From GCA-020343675 sp964462945 (GTDB lineage Bacteria > Planctomycetota > Phycisphaerae > Sedimentisphaerales > Anaerobacaceae), in contig CAYWZW010000016.1 in NCBI GenBank assembly GCA_964462945.1, positions 14,932-78,931 of the forward strand: 64,000 nt of DNA. Reading direction: 5' to 3'. Below the pieces are notes generated by a model. That model had not been told where the DNA came from and did no database searches. It worked only from the letters and a program-made list of their open reading frames with translations. How positions within the stretch are numbered: the stretch's first letter is position 1; each line of letters opens with the position of its first letter. The translations under genes were made by a program, and so were the position numbers. Positions 55,495 to 63,287 of this stretch are shown here, in pieces.

Positions 55495-56661
55495 TCAAGG
55501 TGTTTTTATTTGAGGTGGCGGTTGAATGGCGATTTTTGTCTGGATTCCCGAGACGGCTTCAAAGCGTTTTCGCCAGAAGGGATTTGCAAATAGCGTGACC
55601 AGAAACGGCAGGAGGCCAGCGTAGTATATCAGGCTGCTAAAGAAAGAGGTGATAAGTACGTCGGTAATCTGGGTCTTAACCGGCATATTCTGAGATGGAT
55701 AGAATATGAACATGATTGCCGAAAAGATGATCAGTAATGAGCTAAACAGGGCGGCTCCGATATATATGACGAATCGAGCTGTATTGAAGGGTATCGGTGA
55801 GCAGAGTGCTGCCATAATGAACGCGAATACAATTGCCGGAATCGAAATTGCTGCCAGAGAGGTTATTGCAATCATATCTTTGCCGAATCCACCGCTCAGC
55901 AGGTTTACTCCGAGGAAACCGAAATAGATCAGGGTTGCAAGCAGGAAAGTGACAAATCGGTTGCGATTGCCGATGCGTTCTGCCAACAGCCAGACCATTG
56001 AAAAGCCGACGACCAGAATCGTAAATATTACATTTAACTGGACAGTGCTTCCGGAATCCATCTGAAATAACTGCATGACTGCCGAATAGATCAGTCCCAA
56101 CAATGCGACTGGTGCGAGGATCCATGCGGCTTGTGGGGTTCGATTTTCCTTGAGAGCGACAAATGCCAACGGCAGCAGCAGCCATGGGATGATGCCCTGT
56201 ACGTGATAGAGCGGATTGAAATGATAGGTGACAGGCTTGCTGTCTGTGGGGCCGAATTCACGGATATCCGCTGAGACTACGATTTGTAATTCACCGGATA
56301 CATTGTAGGGTACTCGCCACGAGTACGAACACCATGAGCCGCCTCAGCCGAACTCGAATGTGCCGCCGCCTACCTTGACATTGTCTTTATAGACTGAGAA
56401 AGTGGGTGTGCTTCTATCCTGTATATCCCAGCGATCATACTTTTCCCCGTCGGTGCCGATGAGTTCGTAGTTGAGCTTGAGGACGCTGCCTGTCCTTATG
56501 ATTTTGACGGTGTGATTCAATGGAGATGCTGCCTTGTATTTTGCCGTCGTATCGGCATCCATGCCGGATTGCCGATTTGCTCCGTGAGTTTTCGGAGTAA
56601 AGATCAGAGCAGAGTGCAGAAGAAGCGGAACCATTAAAATTAAATGCAGTTTGGATTTCAT
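55495..56661 (-). CDS. Candidate selenoprotein: exported beta domain plus seven-helix membrane protein with in-frame TGA
   Basis: From ATG 56661 the frame runs 389 codons to a stop at 55495, interrupted only by TGA at 56346-56344. Before the TGA: a signal peptide (KLHLILMVPLLLHSALIFTP) and a beta-rich domain ending FSVYKDNVKVGGGTFEFG. After it: GGSWCSYSWRVPYNVSGELQ, completing the same Ig-like domain, then seven membrane helices (GIIPWLLLPLAFVAL through LIYYAGLLPFLVTLFA). If TGA is selenocysteine (residue 106), it forms a U-x4-C pair with the Cys in GGSWC. A hairpin fitting the bacterial SECIS rules follows the TGA. Alternatives are a nonsense mutation or a sequencing error. I do not know the family's function; a thiol/selenol redox role is inferred. 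Confidence 0.6.
56310..56346 (-). promoter_or_regulatory. SECIS-like hairpin downstream of the in-frame TGA
   Basis: On the minus strand, 24 bases after TGA, GTACTCG and CGAGTAC form a perfect 7-bp stem closing a TGG loop. Bacterial SECIS models expect an apical loop 16-37 bases after TGA with a G among the first two loop bases; both hold here. The stem bases are also coding. Confidence 0.55.
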
Positions 56662-56965
56662 GTTAACCGGGATTTCCCATATACGTTTCACTGAAACAGT
56701 CCGGCAAGCTTCGAGTTTCATAGTAACGTAATTCCATCTTAATTTCCACGACATTCCGGCAGGTTCAGCATCCCATGTCGCAACAAACAAAAGAATAGCG
56801 GCATATTTGTGTGTCTGCTGAACCTATTCTTGATACCCACACCACTATTCTGAACCATTATCCACGCCCAAGGGAACAACATTACGACACTTACGGAAGA
56901 GTGGATTGGTGGTAGATTTCAAATTGAGGTTTAGCCAATTGATCGTTCTTTGCTGGAACTTCTCG

Positions 56966-57291
56966 GATATGGGGGCCGCACGAGAGAAAGCCGAAGCCGT
57001 GGTTGCCAAGCTGGAGATGATGAAGCTTCGTGCGGCCACTGAGAAGGTCCGTGAGGGTGTTGAAGAGACGCTGACGTACTATGGTTCCCAGACAAGCACC
57101 ACCGCCATGTCCGCACGAACAATCCGTTGGAGCGGATCATGTGTGAGATCCGCCGGCGGAGCCGTGTGGTGGGCTGCTTCCCGGACGGCAAGAGTGCTTT
57201 GATGCTGGCGGCGCGACTGAGATACATCGCGGGCGGCAAGTGGGGCACACGGCGGTATATGAACATGGAGCGCTTGAAAGAACTCAGGTGA
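56966..57291 (+). pseudogene. IS256-family transposase, 3' remnant
   Basis: The first frame reads EKAEAVVAKLEMMKLRAATE then KVREGVEETLTYYG, and after a frameshift near 57090-57120 the second reads NNPLERIMCEIRRRSRVVGC then FPDGKSALMLAARLRYIAGG and KWGTRRYMNMERLKELR, ending at TGA 57291. NNPLER-I-REIRRR and SALML are signatures of IS256 transposase C-termini. The N-terminal two thirds and the DDE residues D and D are missing. A possible right end with TTTACACTTCC lies near 57423, uncertain. Confidence 0.85.
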
Positions 57292-57340
57292 GAAGAGCAG
57301 AGGGCCGAAGAAGACGCGGCCTGAACATCCGATAACATGC

Positions 57341-57358
57341 GGCCCCCTTAAGGGGGCC
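57341..57358. other. Perfect 18-bp palindrome
   Basis: GGCCCCCTTAAGGGGGCC is fully self-complementary. It lies 50 bases after the transposase remnant and about 165 bases before the next gene. It could be an operator, the stem of a tight hairpin or a relic of the insertion element. Confidence 0.6.
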
Positions 57359-57522
57359 AGAGGACAGAAGGTTGACCACAACCATCGACCAGAGTGACAG
57401 GTACCAGAAAATGTGCGAATAATCCTTTACACTTCCCGGTTGACAGTCAGACCGGCAAGACGTACCTTTATGCGTATATAGACCAGGTGCAGCCAATGTG
57501 TTTTGACATAGGGAACTACAAG

Positions 57523-58929
57523 ATGCATCAAGCCCAGACCCTGAGTCGCCGTGGGTTACTTGTCAAGGCCGCCGGATTTACCGTCGCCACTATCGTCCCA
57601 TCCCATGTCCTTGGCGGTGCAGGACGAATACCGCCGAGCGAGCAATTGAACGTGGCTGTTGTGGGTACGGGCGGGCAGGGGATCACGAACATCAAGACCC
57701 TGCTCACGCACCCTGACGTCAAGATCGTGGCGATCTGCGATCCGGCCGAGTTCTGGGACAACAGCAAGCTCTATTACAAGCATCACGGCGGGCGTGGGCC
57801 GGCACTGAAGGTGATCGAGGAGCACTTCAGTCAGAGCGGTTCCGCCGGGCATCACGGCTGTGCCGTCTATGTGGACTATCGCGTGATGCTGGAGAAGGCG
57901 GCGAAAGACATCGACGCCGTGCTGATCGCGGCTCCGAATCATGTGCATGCGGTTGCCTGCATGGCAGTGATCCAGGCGGGCAAAGGCGTGTATTGCGAGA
58001 AGCCGCTCACGCACTCGATCTATGAGGCGCGCCGCGTGGCCACGGCGGCACGCGAGGCCAAAGTCGCCACGCAAATGGGCAACCACGGCCATTCGTCGGA
58101 CGACATCCGCCGGGCCGTCGAGTGGATCCGTGACGGGGTGATCGGCAAGGTCCGGCAGGTGCACGGCTGGCAGGGCGGACCCCCGCGCATGAGGTTGACC
58201 GAACGCCCGAAGGAAACGCCGCCGGTGCCGGAGGGCTTGAATTGGGACTTGTGGCTGGGCCCGGCTCCGCAGCGCCCCTTCCATCCCGCCTATGCCCCTT
58301 TGCTCTTTCAGTACTGGTGGGATTTCGGCAGCGGGACGTTGGGCAATTACGGTTGTCACACGTTGGACATGGCGGTTTGGGCCCTGGACTTGGGACATCC
58401 GACGATGATCGAGGCCAGTTGCTCGGAGTTAAGCGAGGAGACCGCACCGGTAGTGGCCCTGTATCACTACAAGTTCCCGGCCCGCGGCCCATCCCCTGAG
58501 GTCGATCTGTTCTGGTACGACGGCGGGCCGATGCCGCCACGCCCCGACTGCCTGGAACCCAACCGGGACCTGCCCCGGCTGGGTGGGTCGCTGATCGTTG
58601 GCGATCAGGGGGCCATTCTGTCGGGGTCCTGGAGCGAATCGCCGCGGATCATCCCCGAGCAGAAGATGCGGGAATACAAACAGCCGCCCCAGACCATTCC
58701 CCGTTCCCAGGGCCATCATCGTGACTGGATCAACGCCTGCAAAGGCGGTCCGCCGGCCAGCTCGAGCTTCGACTATGGTGCCCATTTGACGGAGCTGGTT
58801 CTATTGGGGACGATAGCGCTGCGGACCGGTGAGACGATTTACTGGGATGGCCCCAACATGCGGGCGGCCAATGCACCCAAGGCGGAGCCTTTGATTCACG
58901 GCCATTTCCGCAAGGGATGGGAGATCTAA
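57523..58929 (+). CDS. Tat-exported Gfo/Idh/MocA-family oxidoreductase
   Basis: The 468-residue protein is started at ATG 57523 just before the Tat signal (LSRRGLLVKAAGFTVATIVP); the frame is open to 57394. The NAD(P) motif is VAVVGTGGQGITN, and the lysine motif is canonical (VYCEKPLTHS). WDLWLGPAPQRPFHPAYAPL and GNYGCHTLDMAVWALDL belong to the substrate domain, as in the gene at 15397. It heads a three-gene unit with a C69 peptidase (39 bases downstream) and a GH140-like hydrolase, so it probably oxidises a sugar freed by the latter. No strong ribosome site is seen. Confidence 0.87.
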   Translation: MHQAQTLSRRGLLVKAAGFTVATIVPSHVLGGAGRIPPSEQLNVAVVGTGGQGITNIKTLLTHPDVKIVAICDPAEFWDNSKLYYKHHGGRGPALKVIEEHFSQSGSAGHHGCAVYVDYRVMLEKAAKDIDAVLIAAPNHVHAVACMAVIQAGKGVYCEKPLTHSIYEARRVATAAREAKVATQMGNHGHSSDDIRRAVEWIRDGVIGKVRQVHGWQGGPPRMRLTERPKETPPVPEGLNWDLWLGPAPQRPFHPAYAPLLFQYWWDFGSGTLGNYGCHTLDMAVWALDLGHPTMIEASCSELSEETAPVVALYHYKFPARGPSPEVDLFWYDGGPMPPRPDCLEPNRDLPRLGGSLIVGDQGAILSGSWSESPRIIPEQKMREYKQPPQTIPRSQGHHRDWINACKGGPPASSSFDYGAHLTELVLLGTIALRTGETIYWDGPNMRAANAPKAEPLIHGHFRKGWEI

Positions 58930-58968
58930 GCCCTGACCGGCGGAGTCGGGATTGACCAGGAGACACAT

Positions 58969-60717
58969 ATGATGGGGGTCAACAACCCCGTCCGCGCGAA
59001 GCACGCTCTGTTCCTGCTGTTGGCTCACTGTGCAGTCTGGGCGACGGCGCCACGGACTTGTGCTTGTACGACGGTGATGACGGGCAGACAAGCCACCGCC
59101 GACGGCTCGGTGTTGATGGCGAGCTCTTGTGACGGCGATGTGATGGGTTTGATCTATGTCATGCCTGCCCAGCAGTATCCCCCGGGTACAAAGCTGCCCA
59201 TGTATTGGAATATGCCCAGACCCACGACCTACCGGGAGTACCAGGCCAATGTGAAAAAAGGCTATGACCTGGTTGGCTACCTGCCGATTGACAAGACCTA
59301 TCGCAGCATCGTCTTGGCCGGCAACGTCGAGAGCATGACGACCGGGGGAATGAACGAGTTCGGGGTGACCATCGCCATTGAGTTCATCCCTATGCGTTCC
59401 GGTTTGGCTTGCTCCAAGGGCGTCGTGGGGCCCAACAGCAATCATTGGACCACGTCGCTCATCGCCAACGGCCTGATGCGAGCCAGGACGGCTCGCGAGG
59501 CCATTCGGGTCATTGGCTCGATGGTTGAGCAGTATGGATTTCAGTATTATCGTGCTCCCTTCGCCGGGGTGGCGTTGCCAATTGCCGACGAGAAGGAAGT
59601 CTGGCTCATGGAGATATTCGGCCCGGGGGCCGATTGGACGCCTTCCAGCAGCCGGCCCGGTGGTGTTTGGTGTGCCCAGCGGATTTCGGATGGCGAGGTG
59701 GGGTGCAGCGCGAACCGAAGCCGCATCGGCAAAGTGGACCTGAACAACTCCGACTCCTTCATGGCCTCTCCCAACATTTCCTCTCTGGCGGAGACACTGG
59801 GCTTCTGGGAGAAGGGCACGCCCTTTGTCTGGAGCGAGGTCTACGGAGCTCCCGGCAGCCGGGAGAACTCGCTGCGGGAATGGCGGGCCCTGAGTCTGGT
59901 CGCTCCGTCGCTTGAACTGACAGTCACGGGCGATCCTCTGGCAGACAGGTATCCGTTCTCGGTCAAGCCGGAACGGCCGGTAAGTGTCGCGACGCTGATA
60001 AACCTCATGAGGGACGGCTATGAGGGAACGGAATTCGATGTGACGAAACATCCGGCCTTCAATCCCGGTGGGAAGAAGAGCCTTCTGGCCCGCCCCTGGG
60101 GGCCCCCCGAACTGTTTGAGCTGTTAGGTGTCCGACCGGAGCGCGCCATCTGTACACCCACGAGCGGATACGTCTTCGTGGCTCAATTGCGGGATGGGCT
60201 GCCTCGCGGGATCGGTGACTGTCTTTGGTTTGCCTACGGGCCGGCCTACACCAGTTGTTTTATCCCGGTCTACAGCGTGGCTACGGATCTGCCTGATACC
60301 TGGGACCATCCGGCGGATTTCACCAGGGCCGACAGGACACAAACGCAATGGAATTTCCGGCTCGTGTACAGCTTGGCCAACAACCTGCGATACCAGGACG
60401 TCATGCGAGACATCCAGCGTGTCATACGACCGGCAGAAGAGAAGTTCCTTGGCGCGCAGCCGCAGTTGGAGAAAGCCGCTGCCGAGATCTTTGCGAATGA
60501 CGGAACTCGTGCGGCCGAGATATTCGTTGCGGCGTATACAGAGCGTTGCATGAGGCAGGTGGGGTACGCTTACTATGAGCTCGTTGACTACCTGATGTTT
60601 CAGTATCTTCTGGGCGATGCCGATGTCTCGCCGCCCCACCTGCCGGAGATTGCAGCGCCGGCCATCCCGGACAAACCAGTTCCTGCCCCCAGTGATCCAA
60701 AAGGAGTCTCACGGTGA
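58969..60717 (+). CDS. Secreted C69-family peptidase (dipeptidase-like, Ntn hydrolase)
   Basis: The 582-residue protein has AGGAG six bases before ATG. A hydrophobic signal (ALFLLLAHCAVWATAPRTCA) is followed by C33-T-T-V-M-T-G, matching the N-terminal nucleophile start of peptidase family C69, where Cys is exposed by cleavage. ATADGSVLMASSCDGD and MTTGGMNEFGVTIAIEF are further family blocks. Length is typical of secreted C69 members. Its role in a unit with two sugar enzymes is unclear; it could process glycopeptides. Its stop overlaps the next start (GTGA). Confidence 0.85.
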   Translation: MMGVNNPVRAKHALFLLLAHCAVWATAPRTCACTTVMTGRQATADGSVLMASSCDGDVMGLIYVMPAQQYPPGTKLPMYWNMPRPTTYREYQANVKKGYDLVGYLPIDKTYRSIVLAGNVESMTTGGMNEFGVTIAIEFIPMRSGLACSKGVVGPNSNHWTTSLIANGLMRARTAREAIRVIGSMVEQYGFQYYRAPFAGVALPIADEKEVWLMEIFGPGADWTPSSSRPGGVWCAQRISDGEVGCSANRSRIGKVDLNNSDSFMASPNISSLAETLGFWEKGTPFVWSEVYGAPGSRENSLREWRALSLVAPSLELTVTGDPLADRYPFSVKPERPVSVATLINLMRDGYEGTEFDVTKHPAFNPGGKKSLLARPWGPPELFELLGVRPERAICTPTSGYVFVAQLRDGLPRGIGDCLWFAYGPAYTSCFIPVYSVATDLPDTWDHPADFTRADRTQTQWNFRLVYSLANNLRYQDVMRDIQRVIRPAEEKFLGAQPQLEKAAAEIFANDGTRAAEIFVAAYTERCMRQVGYAYYELVDYLMFQYLLGDADVSPPHLPEIAAPAIPDKPVPAPSDPKGVSR

Positions 60718-61979
60718 GAAGACTGCTTCTACTGATTGCCTTCGTTGTTTCTTACTCATCCGCCCTCCTTGCCGCGCCGATTGGCTGGCCCGTTCAGGTC
60801 AGCCCGAACGGTCGTTACTTTGTGGATCAAGAAGGCCAGCCGGTGTTCTGGCTGGGCACTACGCAGTGGGAGTTGTTCCGAGGCTACACGCGGGAGGACG
60901 CCCAACTGATCCTCGACAAGTCCAGGGACAAAGGGTTCGTGTTTGTCCAGACCATGCTTATGGGCGTGGGCGATGGAACCGGCACCAATGTGTACGGACA
61001 GAAGCCTTGGCTTAATGACAACCCCCTGACGCCCAATGAGGCGTACTTCCGAAATGTGGACACGGTGATCCAGGCCGCGCGAGAAAGAGACATGATTTTG
61101 TACGTGATGCTTTACCACCAGACCTGCCGCCAGCGTATCACCGTTGCCAATGCTGGCGCCTGGGCGAAATGGTTGGCGCAGCGATACAAGGAAATGCCCA
61201 ACATCGTCTGGTCCCTGACGCCCGAGGCCAAACCGGAGTTTGTCCCCATTCTGCGAGAGCTGGCGGTGGGGCTTCGGGAAGGCGATGGCGGCGCTCATCT
61301 GACCACCGTTGAGCCTGATCCTTCCCCCTATTCCTCCAGCTTCATCCACAGCGAACGCTGGCTTGATTTCAACTCCCTGCAAACCTGGAAGAGCGTAGAG
61401 CTGATCTACCCGATGGTGACGCACGACTACAGTCTCAAACCGGTCAAGCCCGTGCTGATGGCGGAAGGGGCCTATGAGCAGGGATCGGAATACGGCTTCG
61501 AGGTCAGCCCCCTGTGGATTCGCCGGCAGGCCTATTATTCGTACCTGGCGGGCGGCCACCACACCTATGGTCACAACGATAGCTGGCGGATCCTGCCCAC
61601 CTGGAGACAAGCCCTCGACGCTCCCGGGGCGGTGCAGTTGGGGATTCTCAAGAAGACCTTCTTGGAGCTCAGCGAGTGGTGGTATCTCGTCCCAGATCAG
61701 TCCATCTTCGCCACCGGTGGCCGGACGCAGGGCCAAATCTTGAACCTCGCCGCCCGACACAAGGACGGCAAATGGGCTGTGGTCTATCTCGGCAGCAGAG
61801 CATCCTTCTCCATCAGTATGGACAAGCTTGCCGGGGCGAAAGTGGACGCCCGTTGGATCGATCCGAAGACTGGCAACGCCACTGCGGCCGGCAGCTTCTT
61901 GAGTACAGGCACTCAATCCTTCTCCACCCCTGAAGGTTGTGAAGACGTGATCTTGATCCTCGAGTCATCGAGCTCCTGA
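60714..61979 (+). CDS. Secreted DUF4038 (GH140-type, apiosidase-like) glycoside hydrolase
   Basis: The 421-residue protein starts at a GTG overlapping the previous stop, with AAGGAG eight bases upstream. Signal peptide: LLLLIAFVVSYSSALLA. The N-terminal VSPNGRYFVDQEGQPVFWLG with TTQWELFRGYTREDAQLILD is the hallmark of DUF4038/GH140, a (beta/alpha)8 hydrolase family that includes apiosidases of pectin (rhamnogalacturonan II) degradation. A C-terminal beta domain (WIDPKTGNATAAGSF, SFSTPEGCEDVILIL) matches the collagen-binding-like domain of these enzymes. The catalytic Asp/Glu pair cannot be placed with certainty. It likely releases a sugar for the Gfo/Idh enzyme of the unit. Confidence 0.85.
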   Translation: MRRLLLLIAFVVSYSSALLAAPIGWPVQVSPNGRYFVDQEGQPVFWLGTTQWELFRGYTREDAQLILDKSRDKGFVFVQTMLMGVGDGTGTNVYGQKPWLNDNPLTPNEAYFRNVDTVIQAARERDMILYVMLYHQTCRQRITVANAGAWAKWLAQRYKEMPNIVWSLTPEAKPEFVPILRELAVGLREGDGGAHLTTVEPDPSPYSSSFIHSERWLDFNSLQTWKSVELIYPMVTHDYSLKPVKPVLMAEGAYEQGSEYGFEVSPLWIRRQAYYSYLAGGHHTYGHNDSWRILPTWRQALDAPGAVQLGILKKTFLELSEWWYLVPDQSIFATGGRTQGQILNLAARHKDGKWAVVYLGSRASFSISMDKLAGAKVDARWIDPKTGNATAAGSFLSTGTQSFSTPEGCEDVILILESSSS

Positions 61980-62002
61980 TAAGACTCACGTCCCGCGTGG
62001 GA

Positions 62003-62095
62003 ATGACCTTCGCAAGCTCAGAGCTACCGCTCCCATTCTCTCTCCCACACAAACCGCCTCCCGGCAGTCGCGGGGCGGGGTGGTTGGTCTGGTAA
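62003..62095 (-). repeat. Family A dispersed repeat, copy 8
   Basis: TCAGAGCTACCGCTCCCATT, CACACAAACCGCCTCCCGGC, AGTCGCGGGGCGGGGTGG. It starts 24 bases after the stop codon of the GH140-like gene. Confidence 0.82.
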
Positions 62096-62201
62096 TTCTA
62101 TGATCGGGTGGGTGCCGAGCACCTAACCCAGGCTGCGCAAATCTCTAAGAAGAGACCAGACGCCCAGACTTCCTTGATGCATGGGGGCTATAACAGAAAC
62201 T

Positions 62202-62606
62202 CTACGAAATCGCCCCTGCGCCAGCTTCAGCTACTGTATGGTCGTTTTCCACAGTGCTACCGGAGACACCAATAGCCCCGATGATTTCATTCTTGCCGTT
62301 CTTTAGCGGCATGCCACCCGGGAAGGTAATCAGCCCACCATTTGAGTGCTCAATGTTGTAAAGCGACCCACCTGGTTGTGAGAGCTTTCCTATCTCGCCT
62401 GTCGGCATATCAAAGAAACGTGCGGTCTTGGCTTTCTTGATGGCGATGTCAATGCTCCCGATCCATGCTTCATCCATCCGAATGAATGCCTTCAGATTTG
62501 TGCCCGCATCCACTACTGCGATATCCATTTTCGTATCGACTTCTTCGGCCTTGCTCAATGCAGCCTCAAGAACAGCCTGTGCCTGTTTCATTGTGATGTC
62601 TGCCAT
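62202..62606 (-). CDS. GlcG/HbpS-family haem-binding-like protein
   Basis: The 134-residue protein starts at the ATG with GGGAGG seven bases upstream. It matches the GlcG/HbpS (DUF336) family: MKQAQAVLEAALSKAEEVDT, DIAVVDAGTNLKAFIRMDEA, GSIDIAIKKAKTA, and the C-terminal GEIIGAIGVSG-type block (NEIIGAIGVSGSTVENDHTV). Family members are small octameric proteins, some binding haem or cobalamin, others linked to diol or glycolate metabolism. No signal peptide: cytoplasmic. It is alone on this strand, so the context does not refine the function. Confidence 0.88.
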   Translation of the reverse strand: MADITMKQAQAVLEAALSKAEEVDTKMDIAVVDAGTNLKAFIRMDEAWIGSIDIAIKKAKTARFFDMPTGEIGKLSQPGGSLYNIEHSNGGLITFPGGMPLKNGKNEIIGAIGVSGSTVENDHTVAEAGAGAIS

Positions 62607-62774
62607 GGCATAACCTCCCGTAATTCGATATCTCCCATGTGATCCATGCCCAGCTATGGCGCTGGGTTTACTGATCCTGATCATACCCATATTTATCACT
62701 CGATGACAATTCATTTCGTGAACATTTTTCGGCTGTTCTTCAACACTTCTTCCCACAGCCGGTGTGCTCGAGGG

Positions 62775-62890
62775 GAACCGTCGTGCAACTTAGGGCTACC
62801 ACTCCAGGTCTCTCCCAACGAGCCGCCTCCCGGCAGTCGCGGGTCGGGGTGGAGTGGTTGATGGTTGGCGGTGTTGGCACCGAGGAGGGA
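62775..62890 (-). repeat. Family A dispersed repeat, copy 9, with ankyrin-like flank
   Basis: TTAGGGCTACCACTCCAGGT, CCAACGAGCCGCCTCCCGGC, AGTCGCGGGTCGGGGTGG. The minus-strand reading of the right flank contains KEVVSLLGANTANHQ, close to the ankyrin consensus. Confidence 0.8.
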
Positions 62891-63157
62891 GACAACTTCT
62901 TTCGAATGACGGTGACCGACGCCGGTCCCCACCAGTACGATCTCACACGGTGGGAAGGGGAACTGATCGGCAGCCGGTACGAGCGGACCCTCGCCGTTGA
63001 TGCCAACCGCGGTTTCTCCGTCTACTTCGCCCCTTATCCGGGGCATTATAACGATGCCATGCGGCGACCTGACGGCGAACCCTCCGGTTTGTGGTGGCCG
63101 ATGTGCGCGTCAGTCAAACCCCCGCCCATGATCTACCTGAAAAACCCGTCAGTTTGA
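62891..63157 (+). pseudogene. C-terminal fragment of an unidentified gene
   Basis: The frame ending at 63157 reads FRMTVTDAGPHQYDLTRWEG, YERTLAVDANRGFSVYFAPY, PGHYNDAMRRPDGEPSGLWW and PMCASVKPPPMIYLKNPSV. Composition and codon pattern look truly coding. The left side is cut by family A copy 9, and no start is present. I cannot name the family. It is another case of a surviving 3' end. Confidence 0.5.
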
Positions 63158-63168
63158 GCAAGAAATGT

Positions 63169-63196
63169 TTGACAACTGCCGGGGGGGCGGTAGAAT
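63169..63196 (+). promoter_or_regulatory. Sigma-70-like promoter for the Tat isomerase gene
   Basis: Perfect TTGACA at 63169-63174, 16-base spacer, TAGAAT at 63191-63196, about 90 bases before the ATG. Confidence 0.65.
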
Positions 63197-63287
63197 ACCA
63201 CAATGAGCGTGTGGCCGGCCGTGTCAGCCGAGCAACCCGCTGAACAGATACCAGTTGCGTTGCGACAATTCAAACCGGAGAACTCCA

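Noticed and set aside
58801..60051. 416-codon minus-strand frame opposite the C69 gene (also 60756-61916)
   Set aside because: Antisense shadows; plus-strand genes are supported by family motifs and overlapping starts.
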